Assembly (NCBI RefSeq): GCF_025950085.1 | Contig: NZ_JAPDDS010000005.1 | Location: 310,001-374,000, forward strand | DNA: 64,000 nt | From: Luteolibacter flavescens | GTDB taxonomy: Bacteria > Verrucomicrobiota > Verrucomicrobiia > Verrucomicrobiales > Akkermansiaceae | Direction: 5' to 3' | Part shown: one piece after another, positions 17,107 to 27,204 of the stretch | Numbering within the stretch: position 1 is the stretch's first letter | Layout of the letters: each line of letters starts with the position of its first letter | Notes under the pieces: model-generated | The model's input: only the letters and a program-made list of their open reading frames with translations | Databases searched by the model: none | What the model was told of the DNA's origin: nothing | Translations under genes and position numbers: made by a program

Positions 17107-18597
17107 ATGATCTCCGCTTTCGCGAACACTTGGAAGGTGCCGGAACTCCGGGACCGCATTCTTTTCACCCTGGCGATGATCATCATCGTCCGCCTTGGCG
17201 TCCACATCACGCTGCCCGGGGTGGATTCCACGGTCATCGAGAAGTGGATGGCAGAAGCCGCGAAGAGCGACGAAGGGGGCAATGCCTTCGGTGCGATGCT
17301 CACCATCTTCGCCGGTGGCGGTCTCCAGCAGGCAGGCATTTTCGCGCTGGGCATCATGCCCTACATTTCCGCGTCGATCATGGTGCAGCTCATGACTGCG
17401 GTCGTGCCGAAGCTTTCCCGCCTGTCCCGCGAGGACGGCGGACGCCAGAAGATCACCCAGTATACCCGCTACATCACCATCGTGATCGCACTGGTGCAGG
17501 GCTACTTCGTGGCGACCTCGCTGATGCATCCCGAGCGTCTCTTCTACATGCAGGGCATCCAGAACTTCGGCGTGCTCGTCCCCGGGGCGAACATGCTGTG
17601 GATCGCCCTGACGGTGCTGACCCTCGTCTCCGGCACCCTGCTGCTGATGTGGATCGGTGACCAGATGACCGAGCGAGGCCTCGGCAACGGCACCTCGATC
17701 ATCATCACGGTGAACATCATCTCCGCGCTGCCCGGCGCGCTCGTCCTGACCTGGAAGCACTTCGTGACCGGTGACGACGTGAATGCCTTCCGCTCGGTCA
17801 TGATGGTGGTCATGATCGCCATGCTGATCCTCGTGATCGCCGGCACCATCGCCATCACGCAGGCACAGCGCCGCATCGCGGTGCAGTATGCGAAGCGCGT
17901 TGTCGGCCGGAAGCAATTCGGCGGCCAGACCCAGTATCTCCCGCTGAAGGTGAACTACGCTGGCGTGATGCCGATCATCTTCGCGACCGCCATCCTCTCG
18001 CTGCCCACCATGATGATCTCGATGGTCTTCAAGGGCGAGGAGTGGGCGGTGAAGCTCCAGGAAGCGCTGAATCCCGGCGGCACCTGGTATTACGTGCTCG
18101 GTGGCCTGTTCATCTTCTTCTTCTCCTACTTCTGGGTGGCGACGATGTTCCAGCCTTCCCAGATCTCCGAGGACCTGAAGCGCAATGGCGGCTACATCCC
18201 CGGCGTCCGCCCGGGCAAGCCGACGGCTGACTTCCTCGACTTCACGATGACCCGCCTGACCTTCGCGGGTGCCATCTTCCTGTCCCTCATCTTCGTGCTG
18301 CCTCCGCTGGTCGGCCACCTCGTGGGCCTGCCGCAGCACTCGATGGTGCTCCAGTTCTTCGGCGGCACCAGCTTGCTGATCCTTGTCGGCGTGGTGCTCG
18401 ACATCATGCGCCAGGTGGAGACCCACCTGCTGCAGCGCCACTACGACGGCTTCCTGCGGAAGGGCAAGATCAAGGGCCGCTACGACCGCCTCGCCCAGAC
18501 CGGCAATGCCGCGTCCAGCACCGCGCTCGTCTATCTCTGGGCCGTGGTCGGTCTGCTCCTCGTGGTGGCCGCCGCTGCCTGGATCGCCAAACAGTAA
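17107..18597 (+). CDS. secY: Preprotein translocase channel subunit SecY
   Basis: 496 residues, about 55 longer than proteobacterial SecY. It has ten predicted membrane helices, starting with ILFTLAMIIIVRLGVHITLP. The conserved LGIMPYISASIMVQLMTAVV (helix 2), ERGLGNGTSIIITVNIIS and the cytosolic loop EDLKRNGGYIPGVRPGKPTA are all present. Extra length lies in periplasmic loop 1 (EKWMAEAAKSDEGGNAFGAM) and around residues 130-165. It forms the inner-membrane channel with SecE and SecG. It heads the secY-adk-map tail of the cluster, seven bases before adk. Confidence 0.97.
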   Translation: MISAFANTWKVPELRDRILFTLAMIIIVRLGVHITLPGVDSTVIEKWMAEAAKSDEGGNAFGAMLTIFAGGGLQQAGIFALGIMPYISASIMVQLMTAVVPKLSRLSREDGGRQKITQYTRYITIVIALVQGYFVATSLMHPERLFYMQGIQNFGVLVPGANMLWIALTVLTLVSGTLLLMWIGDQMTERGLGNGTSIIITVNIISALPGALVLTWKHFVTGDDVNAFRSVMMVVMIAMLILVIAGTIAITQAQRRIAVQYAKRVVGRKQFGGQTQYLPLKVNYAGVMPIIFATAILSLPTMMISMVFKGEEWAVKLQEALNPGGTWYYVLGGLFIFFFSYFWVATMFQPSQISEDLKRNGGYIPGVRPGKPTADFLDFTMTRLTFAGAIFLSLIFVLPPLVGHLVGLPQHSMVLQFFGGTSLLILVGVVLDIMRQVETHLLQRHYDGFLRKGKIKGRYDRLAQTGNAASSTALVYLWAVVGLLLVVAAAAWIAKQ

Positions 18598-18604
18598 TAC
18601 GGCG

Positions 18605-19267
18605 ATGTCAAAACGTGTGGTCCTCCTTGGTCCCCCCGCCTCCGGCAAAGGGACCCAGGGACGTCGCTTGGCCGAGGAGCTCGGCCTCGCTTACCTGAGC
18701 ACTGGCGCCCTTTTGCGCTCCGCCGTGGAAGAGGGCTCCGAGCTTGGCAAGCAAGCCGAGCCGATCCTTGCCCGCGGCGAATATCTGCCAGACTCGCTCA
18801 TGTGCCCGATCATGGGCGAGTGGCTGACGAAGCAGACCGGTGGCTGGGTGCTCGACGGATTTCCCCGCAGCGTCCCGCAGGCCGATTTCCTCGCTGATTG
18901 GCTCTCCAAGCATGGTCAGAAGCTCACCGCCGCGGTGATGCTCGAGGTGCCGGTGGATGAGTTGCTGGTCCGCATTGGCAACCGGATTGAGTGTCCGGAG
19001 TGCCGCTGGTCCGGTCGCCGTCAGGAGCTGAACCGCGCCGACCGCTGCCCGGAGTGCGGCGGGGTGACCGGCCCGCGTGCTGACGACACGCCTTTGAATT
19101 TCCGCTCGCGCCTCGCCGAGTACGAGGAGCATACGCTTCCTCTGGTGGCCCGCTATGAAAGCGAGAGCCTGCTGCACCGCTTCGACGCCACCACCGGTGC
19201 CGATGATGTCGGCGGGCGTCTGGTGGAGTGCATCCGATCCCTAGAAGCGCATGGCCAGACGGCATAA
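18605..19267 (+). CDS. adk: Adenylate kinase
   Basis: 220 residues. It interconverts ATP plus AMP with two ADP. P-loop GPPASGKGTQGRRL at residues 8-15, AMP-site STGALLRSAV, and DGFPRSVPQADFL. The lid domain contains CPEC and, 18 residues further, CPEC, a four-Cys zinc site as in Gram-positive enzymes, followed by RADDTPLNFRSRLAEYE. The ATG at 18605 gives the correct N-terminus. Its end overlaps the start of map by 17 bases. Confidence 0.97.
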   Translation: MSKRVVLLGPPASGKGTQGRRLAEELGLAYLSTGALLRSAVEEGSELGKQAEPILARGEYLPDSLMCPIMGEWLTKQTGGWVLDGFPRSVPQADFLADWLSKHGQKLTAAVMLEVPVDELLVRIGNRIECPECRWSGRRQELNRADRCPECGGVTGPRADDTPLNFRSRLAEYEEHTLPLVARYESESLLHRFDATTGADDVGGRLVECIRSLEAHGQTA

Positions 19268-20033
19268 GATCAAGATCAAGACGCCGCACGAGATCGGTCG
19301 CATGCGGATCGCCGGCGCGACTGCCAGCGAGATCCTCATGGAGCTGGTCAAGGCCGTCGAGCCCGGCCGCACCACGCTGGAGATCGACCAGCTTGCCGCC
19401 GACCTGATGCGCCAGCGCGACTGCAAGAGCGCCTTCCTCGGCTATCGCGGCTTCCGCGGGCAGATCTGCATTTCGGTGAATGAGGAGATCGTTCACGGCA
19501 TCGGCGGGCCGCGGAAGATCCAACCGGGCGACGTGGTCACGCTGGACGTGGGCGTCGTGAAGAGCGGCTGGATCGGCGACAACGCGATCACCGTGGCGGT
19601 CGGCGACGTGACTGACGAGACGCGCCGCTTGCTCGTCGCCACCGAGCAATCCCTTTTCGAAGCCATCTCGCATGCCTATGCTGGCAAGCGGCTGGCAGAT
19701 CTCTGCGGTTCCGTGGAGGAATATGTGGCACCGCTGGGCTTCACCGTCGTGCGCGAATTCGTCGGGCACGGCGTCGGCCGCGATCTCCATGAGGAGCCGC
19801 AGGTGCCGAATTACCGCCCGCAAGGAAAGAGCCCGATCCTGGAGCCCGGCATGATCCTCGCGATCGAGCCGATGGTGAATGCCGGGACGCGATCCATCCG
19901 CATCCTCGATGACGGCTGGACCGTAGTGACCGCCGATGGAAAGCCTTCGGCGCACTTCGAGCACACCGTGCTGATCACGGAGGGCGAGCCGGAGCTGCTC
20001 ACCTGGCGTGAGCGTGGCGTGCCCGGCTTGTGA
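19251..20033 (+). CDS. map: Methionine aminopeptidase, type I
   Basis: 260 residues. It removes the initiator Met from nascent proteins after deformylation. The metal ligands are visible: two Asp in DVGVVKSGWIGDNA, His in FVGHGVGRDLHEEPQVPNY, Glu in PGMILAIEPMVNAG and Glu in SAHFEHTVLIT. The start overlaps adk by 17 bases (MARRHKIKIKTPHEIGRMRI). It is the last gene of the long ribosomal run. Its partner deformylase is encoded at 49995. Confidence 0.97.
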   Translation: MARRHKIKIKTPHEIGRMRIAGATASEILMELVKAVEPGRTTLEIDQLAADLMRQRDCKSAFLGYRGFRGQICISVNEEIVHGIGGPRKIQPGDVVTLDVGVVKSGWIGDNAITVAVGDVTDETRRLLVATEQSLFEAISHAYAGKRLADLCGSVEEYVAPLGFTVVREFVGHGVGRDLHEEPQVPNYRPQGKSPILEPGMILAIEPMVNAGTRSIRILDDGWTVVTADGKPSAHFEHTVLITEGEPELLTWRERGVPGL

Positions 20034-20043
20034 GTTGGGCGCT

Positions 20044-20063
20044 GGCCTGAGGTGACTCAGGCC
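20044..20063. terminator. Bidirectional hairpin between map and the DUF2007 gene
   Basis: GGCCTGAG-GTGA-CTCAGGCC lies between the convergent genes and overlaps the DUF2007 stop codon. No T tract follows on either strand. Confidence 0.35.
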
Positions 20064-20368
20064 GCCAGTTCGGTCCCGCAGTTCCAGCAGATGTCAAAGC
20101 TGTGGGGATTCGTCTCACCGCACTTGCCGCAGGTGCAGTCCTCGATGGATGCCTTCGCCGCCTCGGCCTCGGACTCGTGCAGGAGCTGCATCGCCCGCTC
20201 ATAGTCCCCGTCCTCGACCACACACAGGGCGGGGCAGAAGGTCGGGATGGGCACCTCGAGGTGGGCGAGGCTTTCGTTGCGGATGAAGGTCGGGATGCCC
20301 GCGCCTTCCAGCACCGCCTGATAGTGGGAGAGCTTGATCAGGGTCCGTTCACGCACGAGTTCCTTCAT
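20057..20368 (-). CDS. DUF2007-like protein with C-terminal zinc ribbon
   Basis: 103 residues, cytosolic. The first 75 residues match the DUF2007 (putative signal transducing) fold: LSHYQAVLEGAGIPTFIRNE, then CVVEDGDYERAMQLL. The C-terminus carries a four-Cys ribbon, CTCGKC then CWNCG. No biochemical function is established for the family. It is 97 bases from the amidase gene on the same strand and may be read from the amidase promoter. Confidence 0.8.
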   Translation of the reverse strand: MKELVRERTLIKLSHYQAVLEGAGIPTFIRNESLAHLEVPIPTFCPALCVVEDGDYERAMQLLHESEAEAAKASIEDCTCGKCGETNPHSFDICWNCGTELAA

Positions 20369-20465
20369 AAGCTACACCATCGCCGCCATCAGGAGCGGTG
20401 GCAAGTTTACCGCGATACAAGCGGGCGGAATGATTCCACCCGGGGCCGTGCGGTCTTTCCGTCGT

Positions 20466-21536
20466 TTACGGATTCGCAGCCGGGCTCTTCGAGACTGCCT
20501 TGCTGTACTTCATGACAGCGGCGGTGATGCCCTTGGCGATCGTGTTGCGGTAGGCCTCGTTGTGGATCAGGCGTGCCTCGTAGGGGTGCGTCATGAAGCC
20601 GCATTCCACGAGGATGGCCGGGTGCTTCACGCCGGTCAGCACGCTGAAGCGCGCGCGTTTGATGCCGCGGTCCAGCGTGTAGGATTTCTCCGTCTTTGGC
20701 TCCTTGAGCAGGGTCAGCAACGAGCCGTGGACGGCGGTGGCGAGGGCCACGTTGCCGGAGTCGTGGCTATTGCCCGCGCGCATCTGGAAGTCGCTGGCAT
20801 TCAGGCCGCGGCCATAGTGTGCCACGCCGATGGGCGAGAGGGTGAAGGTTTCCAGCCCACGTGCCGCGCTGCCGCCGGAGTTGTGGTGGATGGAGATGAA
20901 GATCGCGTTGTCATTCACGCGGTTCGCGATCTGGACGCGCTCCTGCAGGGTCAGGTAGCGGTCGGTATCGCGGGTCATGACCACCTTGTAGCCGAGCTTC
21001 GGATCCGAGAGCATCCGCTTGAGGCGGTTGGCGATGTCCAGGTTGTAGGCCGCCTCGGTGCCCAGCGCGTTCGTGGCGCCGGGGTCCTTGCCGCCGTGAC
21101 CGGCATCGATGATGACGGTTTTGAAATTGCCCGCGTTCGCGATGTAGTTCGGCCGCAGGACGGGATCGACGAGCTTCGTGAGGTCGATGCGGGAGATCCA
21201 TGCGCGGCCGCCCTGGTCCTCCACCTTGTAGCTGAAGACGAATTTCACGCCGTTCATCAGGCATTCCTGCGAGCCCACTTGGAGCTTCATCAGCACGCCT
21301 TGCTTCTCCGGCTTGCCGGTGCGCGGGTTCTTCACCACCACCACCTTGTCCAGCAGGAGCTGGTTTCCGGTGCGTTTGATGGAATCGAAGCCGTAGAACT
21401 TCTTCATACCATCCACGGAGATGTAGTCGCGGCCACTGATCTGCTTGGTCTCCCACTGGGCGCGGGCCACGGGCGATGCTCCCAGCCACGCGAAAAGCAC
21501 GGCCAGCATGAGCGGAATCGAGAATCGGTTCGGCAT
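20466..21536 (-). CDS. N-acetylmuramoyl-L-alanine amidase (Amidase_3)
   Basis: 356 residues. Zinc amidase that cleaves the bond between MurNAc and the stem peptide in peptidoglycan, used in cell separation. Start at 21536 gives a signal peptide ending at VARA-QW. Residues 27-135 are an N-terminal domain resembling the copper-amine-oxidase-like or AMIN-type beta modules attached to amidases. The catalytic domain begins with VIIDAGHGGKDPGATN (His147), followed by GTEAAYNLDIANRLK (Glu161), IFISIHHNSGG and LVECGFMTHPYEA. All expected zinc ligands and the catalytic Glu are present. Confidence 0.93.
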   Translation of the reverse strand: MPNRFSIPLMLAVLFAWLGASPVARAQWETKQISGRDYISVDGMKKFYGFDSIKRTGNQLLLDKVVVVKNPRTGKPEKQGVLMKLQVGSQECLMNGVKFVFSYKVEDQGGRAWISRIDLTKLVDPVLRPNYIANAGNFKTVIIDAGHGGKDPGATNALGTEAAYNLDIANRLKRMLSDPKLGYKVVMTRDTDRYLTLQERVQIANRVNDNAIFISIHHNSGGSAARGLETFTLSPIGVAHYGRGLNASDFQMRAGNSHDSGNVALATAVHGSLLTLLKEPKTEKSYTLDRGIKRARFSVLTGVKHPAILVECGFMTHPYEARLIHNEAYRNTIAKGITAAVMKYSKAVSKSPAANP

Positions 21537-21691
21537 GGGGTTTTTCGGGGCGTGACGCGGGGGAGACCTAGGGAATAGCGGATCCGGCGGCGTATGACAA
21601 ACTCGTTTTCCACGGAGAGAACGCCTCATGCGCCGGATATTGCCTGAGCTTTTGCTTTCCCCGATCTAACGGCGGCTTACGGTCCCGCCCC

Positions 21692-22537
21692 ATGACCATC
21701 GAAACCGTCGGCAACTACCGCGCCCGCTGGGGTGAAGGCCCCCTGTGGTGGAAGGATTCGCTCCTCTATGTGGACATCGAAAACCACCGCGTGGTGCGCT
21801 TCGATCCCGCCACCGGTGCCGAGCAGACGTGGGACGTGGGCGAGCGCGTGGGGACCATCGTCCCGCGCGAGGCCGGTGGCTTCGTGATCGCCGGGGACAC
21901 CGGATTCCACTTCCTGAGCGAAGCCGGGGAGCTGACGGCGCTGGGTGACCCCGAGCCGGACAAGGCCGACAACCGCTTCAACGACGGCAAGTGCTCGCCC
22001 GACGGCCGCTTTTTCGCCGGAACGATCAGCCTAGTGAAGAAGACCGGCGACGCCCGCCTCTACCGCCTCGATCCCGACCTCACGGTCCACGAGGTCTTCG
22101 GTCCGGTGACGAATTCGAACGGCATCGTCTGGAGCGCCGACGGCCGCACGGTCTATTACATCGATACGCCGCGGAAGGAGGTCCTCGCTTTCGACTACGA
22201 GGCAGGTCATCTGACGAACCTGCGCAGCGTCGTTTCCACCGCGCACTACGAGTGGTCGCCGGACGGCATGACCATCGATGACGGGGGAAACCTGTGGATC
22301 GCCTTTTGCCACGGTGCCTGCGTGGTGTGCTTCAGCCCGGAGAGCGGCGAGGAATTGCGGAAGGTGGACCTGCCTTGCCTGGAGACGACCGCCTGTGCCT
22401 TTGGCGGGCCGGATCTGGCGGACCTCTACGTCACCACCGGCGTCCACAAGGACGTGAAGGAAGAGGACGCCGGAAGGCTCTTCGTGATCCGCGGGCTGGG
22501 GGTGAAAGGGCTGCCCGCACACGGATTCGCCGGGTAG
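21692..22537 (+). CDS. SMP-30/gluconolactonase family protein
   Basis: 281 residues, six-bladed propeller lactonase family. Metal-site motifs are present: GEGPLWW near the N-terminus, NRFNDGKCSPDGRFFAGT, SNGIVWSADGRTVYYIDT and WSPDGMTIDDGGNLWIA. Members hydrolyse sugar lactones such as glucono- or arabino-lactone; the substrate cannot be read here. No signal peptide is seen, so it is probably cytosolic. It stands alone, divergent from the amidase. Confidence 0.9.
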   Translation: MTIETVGNYRARWGEGPLWWKDSLLYVDIENHRVVRFDPATGAEQTWDVGERVGTIVPREAGGFVIAGDTGFHFLSEAGELTALGDPEPDKADNRFNDGKCSPDGRFFAGTISLVKKTGDARLYRLDPDLTVHEVFGPVTNSNGIVWSADGRTVYYIDTPRKEVLAFDYEAGHLTNLRSVVSTAHYEWSPDGMTIDDGGNLWIAFCHGACVVCFSPESGEELRKVDLPCLETTACAFGGPDLADLYVTTGVHKDVKEEDAGRLFVIRGLGVKGLPAHGFAG

Positions 22538-22605
22538 CCATTTTGTGAGACACGCCATTCTTGTGAAACGAATGGCGATTTGGTTTGGTAGGAGTCGCGA
22601 ATCCG

Positions 22606-25600
22606 ATGTCGCGATTTCCCGTCATTCCTGCGGTTTTCGTCTGCTTCGCCGTATCAGCATCGGCAGAGCAGGCGGTCTCGTATGCGTTTGAGGTCCAGCC
22701 CATCCTTTCGGACAAGTGCTTCGCCTGCCACGGCCCGGACGGGGCGAAGCGCGACTCGGGCCTACGGCTGGACACGGCGGAGGGAGCCTACGGACCGCTG
22801 AAGGACACGCCGGGCAGCGCGATCGTGCAGGGAGATCCGGGGCGGTCGGTCGCATGGCAGCGCATCAATTCGGACGACCCGGACGAGGTGATGCCACCGG
22901 TGAAATCGCGCCTCGTCCTGACGGCGGAGGAGAAGGACGTGCTGAAGCGCTGGATCGCGCAGGGTGCCAAATACGAGCCGCACTGGGCATTCCAGCCGCT
23001 GCCTGATTCCGTCCCGGTGCCTGCAACGCGGGATGCGGCGTGGCCGCAGGGAGAGATCGACCGCTTTGTGCTGGCCAGGCTGGAGTCGGAGGAGCTCGCG
23101 CCCTCGCCCGCGGCGGACCCGCTGCGCTGGCTGCGGCGGGTGACGCTGGACCTCACCGGCCTGCCGCCGACGCCCGAGGAGATCGCGGCTTTCCGGGAGC
23201 ATCCGGACAAGGCCGGCGCGGTGGACCGGCTGCTGGCCAGCCCGCGCTTTGGCGAGCACTTCGCGGTGCCATGGCTGGATGCGGCGCGCTATGCGGACTC
23301 GTATGGCTATCAGTCCGACCAGCTCACCGCCTTCTGGCCGTGGCGGGACTGGGTGATCCGTTCGCTGAATGCGAACCTGCCCATCGACCAATTCATCACC
23401 TGGCAGGTCGCCGGTGACCTGCTGCCGGAGGCGACGCGGGACCAGCAGCTCGCGACGACCTTCAACCGCCTGCATCGCCTGACGAACGAGGGCGGTTCGG
23501 TGGTGGAGGAATTCCTCGTGGAGAACATGGCGGACCGGATTCACACCTTCGGCTCCGTCTTCCTCGCGCTGACCATGGAGTGCAGCCGCTGCCATGATCA
23601 CAAGTACGACCCGATCTCGATGCGGGACTACTACTCGTTCGGCGCGTTCTTCAATTCGATCCCGGAGCGCGGTTTTTACAGCGCCGCCTCCATCCAGCCG
23701 TCGCCGGGGCTGCTGCTGCCGGACGCCGCGCAGGAGGCGCAGCTCGCCGGGGCCAGGCAGGCGGTCATCGCCGCGGAGGCGGTGGTGGACGGTCGGCGTG
23801 CGGATTCCTACGGGGACTTCGAGGCGTGGCTGGCGACCTCGCCCGCGCTTCCCGCGGCGGACCTGGTTTCGTCGCTCGGCTTCGATGGCGATGCGCTGGA
23901 GGATGCTGCGGGTGCTCCCGCGGCTTCGGCGAATGGACTGCCGCGCGTGCCGGGGAAATCCGGCATGGCCATCCGGCTCGATGGCGATGTCGGCATCGGC
24001 TTGCCGGGACGGCTGGAATACGACCGCTGCGATCCCTTTACCATCGACATCGTCCTGCGTGACACGGTGGCCAATCCCGCTCCGGTCACGGTGCTTCACC
24101 GGAGCTTTGGCACGGATGTCGGCTACAATGGGATCGAGCTGCTGCTGGCAGGCGGGCACCTTGAGGCGAGGCTGGTGCGGGATTGGCCGGGCAATGCGAT
24201 AGCCGTGCGCAGCGTGGCAGCGATCCCGCGCGATGCCTGGGCGCGCGTCACGTGGACCTACGATGGATCTAGTAGATCAGAAGGCATCCGGCTTTATCTC
24301 GATGGCAGGCCCTTGGAAACGGTGGAGACGGCGGGAGTGGTGTACAAGTCGATCGTCACGCGCACGCATGGCGACGGGATCGCGGCGATCGGTGCGCGCT
24401 TCCGGGACCGGGGATTCAAGGGCGGCGAGGTGGACGCGCTGAAGATCTACGGGCGGGCGCTGACATCGCTGGAAGTCGCGGCGATGGAAGATGCGTCCAT
24501 GTGGGCGAATGCGGATGCGGCAGCAAAGAAAGAGGCCTGGCTGGGCTCCGTAGATGCCGGATATCGCGAGGCACAATTTGCCTTGAGGAATGCCCGTGCC
24601 GCGGTCATCGCCGTGGAGGAGGGCGTCTTCGAGATTCCCGTGATGAGGGAGAGCATGTCGATTCGTCCGGCGCATGTCCTCGCGCGGGGGGCGTATGATT
24701 CACCCCGCGACAAGGAGAATGAAGTGGGGCGCAATACCTTCGCGGAGATCCTGATTCCCTTTCCGCAGGATGCGCCGCGGGACCGGCTGGGCCTTGCGCG
24801 CTGGCTGGCGGATCCGCGGCATCCGCTCACGTCGCGGGTCTTCGTCAATCGAGTCTGGGCGAATTTCTTCGGCTCCGGAATCGTGGAGACGTCAGACAAT
24901 TTCGGCCTGCAGGGATCGCTGCCGACGCATCCGGAGCTGCTCGACTGGATGTCGCGCGACTTCGTTTCCCACGGCTGGGACCTGAAGCGGCTGTGCCGGT
25001 CCATCGTGCTCGGCGCGACCTACGGTCAGGATAGTAGATGGCGTGCCGACCTGCGCGAGCGCGACCCGGCGAACCGCCTGCTCGCACGCGGGCCGTCGCG
25101 ACGCCTGTCCTCGGAGCAGATAAGGGACTCCGCGCTCGCGGCATCGGGCCTGCTCCAGCAGCGGGACGGCGGCCCTCCGGTTTCGCCGTATCAGCCGGGT
25201 GGCGACCTCTGGCGCGAGTCGAACTCGATGTCCCCGGCCTATCAGCGCTCGCACGGTCCCGACCTCTACCGGCGCTCGCTTTACTCGGTGTGGAAGCGCA
25301 CGGCACCGCTGCCAAACATGCTCGCCTTTGACAGCCCGACGCGCGAGATCTGCACGATCCTCAGGCCGCAGACGAATACCCCGCTGCAGGCGCTGGTGCT
25401 GCTGAATGACGTGCAATTCATCGAGGCCGCCCGCGCGCTGGCGGAGAAGGTGCATGCGCTGCCGGAGGGCGAGCGGCTGGCTGCGGCCTTCATCGCGTGC
25501 GCCTCGCGCCCGCCAACGGATCGTGAGGCGGAGTTGCTCGCGGAGCTGCATGCCGGGCAGCTCGAGCGATTCAAGGCGAGCCCCGAGGACGCTCGGAAAT

Positions 25601-25716
25601 ACCTCGCCCAAGGTGACAGCCCGGCGGGCCGTGACCTCGATCCCGTTTCTGCCGCGGCGCTGGCCGTGACCTGCTCCGCCATCCTGAATCTCGACGCCTC
25701 CGTGTGGAACCGATGA
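22606..25716 (+). CDS. PSD1-type cytochrome with embedded LamG-like domain (DUF1549/DUF1553)
   Basis: 1036 residues, exported (signal peptide [20 protein letters not shown]). Order: PSC1-type cytochrome with heme motif CFACH (Cys38, Cys41, His42), DUF1549 with [16 protein letters not shown] and [14 protein letters not shown], an inserted concanavalin/LamG-like domain (about 430-620), then DUF1553 with [40 protein letters not shown] and [21 protein letters not shown] chose the ATG at 22606, with GGAG upstream, over an upstream TTG. Such proteins are common in Planctomycetes and Verrucomicrobia and are thought to act in polysaccharide use; the reaction is unproven. The stop overlaps the next ATG (ATGA). 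Confidence 0.92.
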   Translation: MSRFPVIPAVFVCFAVSASAEQAVSYAFEVQPILSDKCFACHGPDGAKRDSGLRLDTAEGAYGPLKDTPGSAIVQGDPGRSVAWQRINSDDPDEVMPPVKSRLVLTAEEKDVLKRWIAQGAKYEPHWAFQPLPDSVPVPATRDAAWPQGEIDRFVLARLESEELAPSPAADPLRWLRRVTLDLTGLPPTPEEIAAFREHPDKAGAVDRLLASPRFGEHFAVPWLDAARYADSYGYQSDQLTAFWPWRDWVIRSLNANLPIDQFITWQVAGDLLPEATRDQQLATTFNRLHRLTNEGGSVVEEFLVENMADRIHTFGSVFLALTMECSRCHDHKYDPISMRDYYSFGAFFNSIPERGFYSAASIQPSPGLLLPDAAQEAQLAGARQAVIAAEAVVDGRRADSYGDFEAWLATSPALPAADLVSSLGFDGDALEDAAGAPAASANGLPRVPGKSGMAIRLDGDVGIGLPGRLEYDRCDPFTIDIVLRDTVANPAPVTVLHRSFGTDVGYNGIELLLAGGHLEARLVRDWPGNAIAVRSVAAIPRDAWARVTWTYDGSSRSEGIRLYLDGRPLETVETAGVVYKSIVTRTHGDGIAAIGARFRDRGFKGGEVDALKIYGRALTSLEVAAMEDASMWANADAAAKKEAWLGSVDAGYREAQFALRNARAAVIAVEEGVFEIPVMRESMSIRPAHVLARGAYDSPRDKENEVGRNTFAEILIPFPQDAPRDRLGLARWLADPRHPLTSRVFVNRVWANFFGSGIVETSDNFGLQGSLPTHPELLDWMSRDFVSHGWDLKRLCRSIVLGATYGQDSRWRADLRERDPANRLLARGPSRRLSSEQIRDSALAASGLLQQRDGGPPVSPYQPGGDLWRESNSMSPAYQRSHGPDLYRRSLYSVWKRTAPLPNMLAFDSPTREICTILRPQTNTPLQALVLLNDVQFIEAARALAEKVHALPEGERLAAAFIACASRPPTDREAELLAELHAGQLERFKASPEDARKYLAQGDSPAGRDLDPVSAAALAVTCSAILNLDASVWNR

Positions 25717-27176
25717 ACCCGTCACCCGATACCTTCACGGGCCTGACCCGCCGGCACTTCTTCAAATCCGGAGCGACGGGCATCGGCGGGGCGGCGCTTG
25801 CGTCGATGCTCGGCGGTGGGCTGCATGCCTCGGCACCGCCGAGCTTCGCTCCGAAGGCGAAGCGCATCATCCATCTCTTCCAGTCGGGCGGACCGGCGCA
25901 GCAGGATCTCTTCGACTACAAGCCGCTGCTGAATGAGATGAACGGCCAGCCGCTGCCGGATCACGTGCGCGGCAGCCAGCGCCTCACCGGCATGTCCGCG
26001 CAACAGGCGTCGATCCCGCTGGCGGGCAGTCATTTCAAGTTCCAGCAGCACGGGCAATCTGGCGCATGGGTCTCCGAGCTGCTGCCGCACACCGCGGCCA
26101 TCGCGGACAAGCTGTGCTTCGTGAAGTCGATGTTCACGGACGCGATCAACCATGACCCGGCGATCACCTTTTTCCAAACGGGCTCGCAGATCGCGGGGCG
26201 TCCTTCGATGGGTTCGTGGCTTTCCTACGGGCTCGGTTCCGACAATGCGAACCTGCCGGACTTCATCGTGCTCGTCTCGGCGGGGCAGGGGGACCAGCCG
26301 CTCTACGCGAGACTGTGGGGGAATGGCTTCCTCGACTCGAAGTATCAGGGCGTGCAATTCCGCTCGGGGAAGGACCCGGTGCTCTATCTCTCGAATCCCG
26401 ACGGCATCTGCCGCTCCGGTCGACGCGCGATGCTCGACAAGCTCTCGGAACTGAATCGCGCGCAGTTCGAGAGCGAGCTGGACCCGGAGATCGAGTCACG
26501 CATCGCCCAGTATGAAATGGCCTACCGGATGCAGTCCAGCGTGCCGGATGCGACCGACCTTTCCGGCGAGCCGGACAGCGTCCATGCCCTCTACGGTGAA
26601 GATAGTAGGAAGCCCGGGACCTTCGCGGCGAATTGCCTGCTGGCGCGCCGCCTGGCCGAGCGCGGCGTGCGTTTCATCCAGCTCTATCACCAGGGCTGGG
26701 ACCAGCATGACAACCTGCCGTCCGCGATCCCCGGCCAGTGCAAGGAGACGGACCAGGCGTCCGCCGCGCTCGTCCGCGACCTGGAACAACGCGGGTTGCT
26801 GGATGACACGCTCGTCATCTGGGGCGGGGAATTCGGCCGCACCTCCTACTCGCAGGGCAAGCTGACGAAGGACAACTACGGCCGCGACCATCACCCGCGC
26901 TGCTTCACCCTCTGGATGGCGGGCGGCGGCATCAAGCCGGGCATCACCCACGGCCACACCGATGCGTATGGCTACAACATCGCCGATGCGGACGGGAATC
27001 CGCTCGCCGCGGACAAGCACATTTACGTCCCCGGCGCGGTGCACGTCCACGACCTGCAAGCGACCATCCTGCACCTCATGGGCATCGACCACACGGCGCT
27101 GACCTATCTCCATCAGGGCCGCCGCTTCCGGCTGACCGACGTGCACGGGCGCGTGGTGAAGGACATCCTGGCGTGA
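25713..27176 (+). CDS. DUF1501 protein with Tat-like signal
   Basis: 487 residues, translationally coupled to the PSD1 gene. The N-terminus [20 protein letters not shown] is a twin-arginine-type signal. The body is DUF1501, a sulfatase/alkaline-phosphatase-like fold: [58 protein letters not shown] and [20 protein letters not shown]. His and Asp residues fit a metal site. The PSD1-DUF1501 pair is a recurrent module in this phylum, probably secreted together; their substrate is unknown. Confidence 0.92.
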   Translation: MNPSPDTFTGLTRRHFFKSGATGIGGAALASMLGGGLHASAPPSFAPKAKRIIHLFQSGGPAQQDLFDYKPLLNEMNGQPLPDHVRGSQRLTGMSAQQASIPLAGSHFKFQQHGQSGAWVSELLPHTAAIADKLCFVKSMFTDAINHDPAITFFQTGSQIAGRPSMGSWLSYGLGSDNANLPDFIVLVSAGQGDQPLYARLWGNGFLDSKYQGVQFRSGKDPVLYLSNPDGICRSGRRAMLDKLSELNRAQFESELDPEIESRIAQYEMAYRMQSSVPDATDLSGEPDSVHALYGEDSRKPGTFAANCLLARRLAERGVRFIQLYHQGWDQHDNLPSAIPGQCKETDQASAALVRDLEQRGLLDDTLVIWGGEFGRTSYSQGKLTKDNYGRDHHPRCFTLWMAGGGIKPGITHGHTDAYGYNIADADGNPLAADKHIYVPGAVHVHDLQATILHLMGIDHTALTYLHQGRRFRLTDVHGRVVKDILA

Positions 27177-27204
27177 AGCCGGGGCTGCCGCTTACTCCGG
27201 CTTC
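27175..27204. terminator. Hairpin between convergent genes
   Basis: GAAGCCGG and CCGGCTTC form a perfect 8-bp stem around a 14-base loop, followed on the plus strand by TTCTCTTCC. It overlaps both stop codons and may serve both transcripts. Confidence 0.4.

Noticed and set aside
17011-18648. 545-codon frame antisense to secY
   Set aside because: His/Asp/Glu-rich shadow of the membrane-protein codons; no domain and no start context.
20334-21578. 414-codon plus-strand frame across the amidase gene
   Set aside because: Antisense to a well-supported Amidase_3 gene; the protein has no recognisable features.
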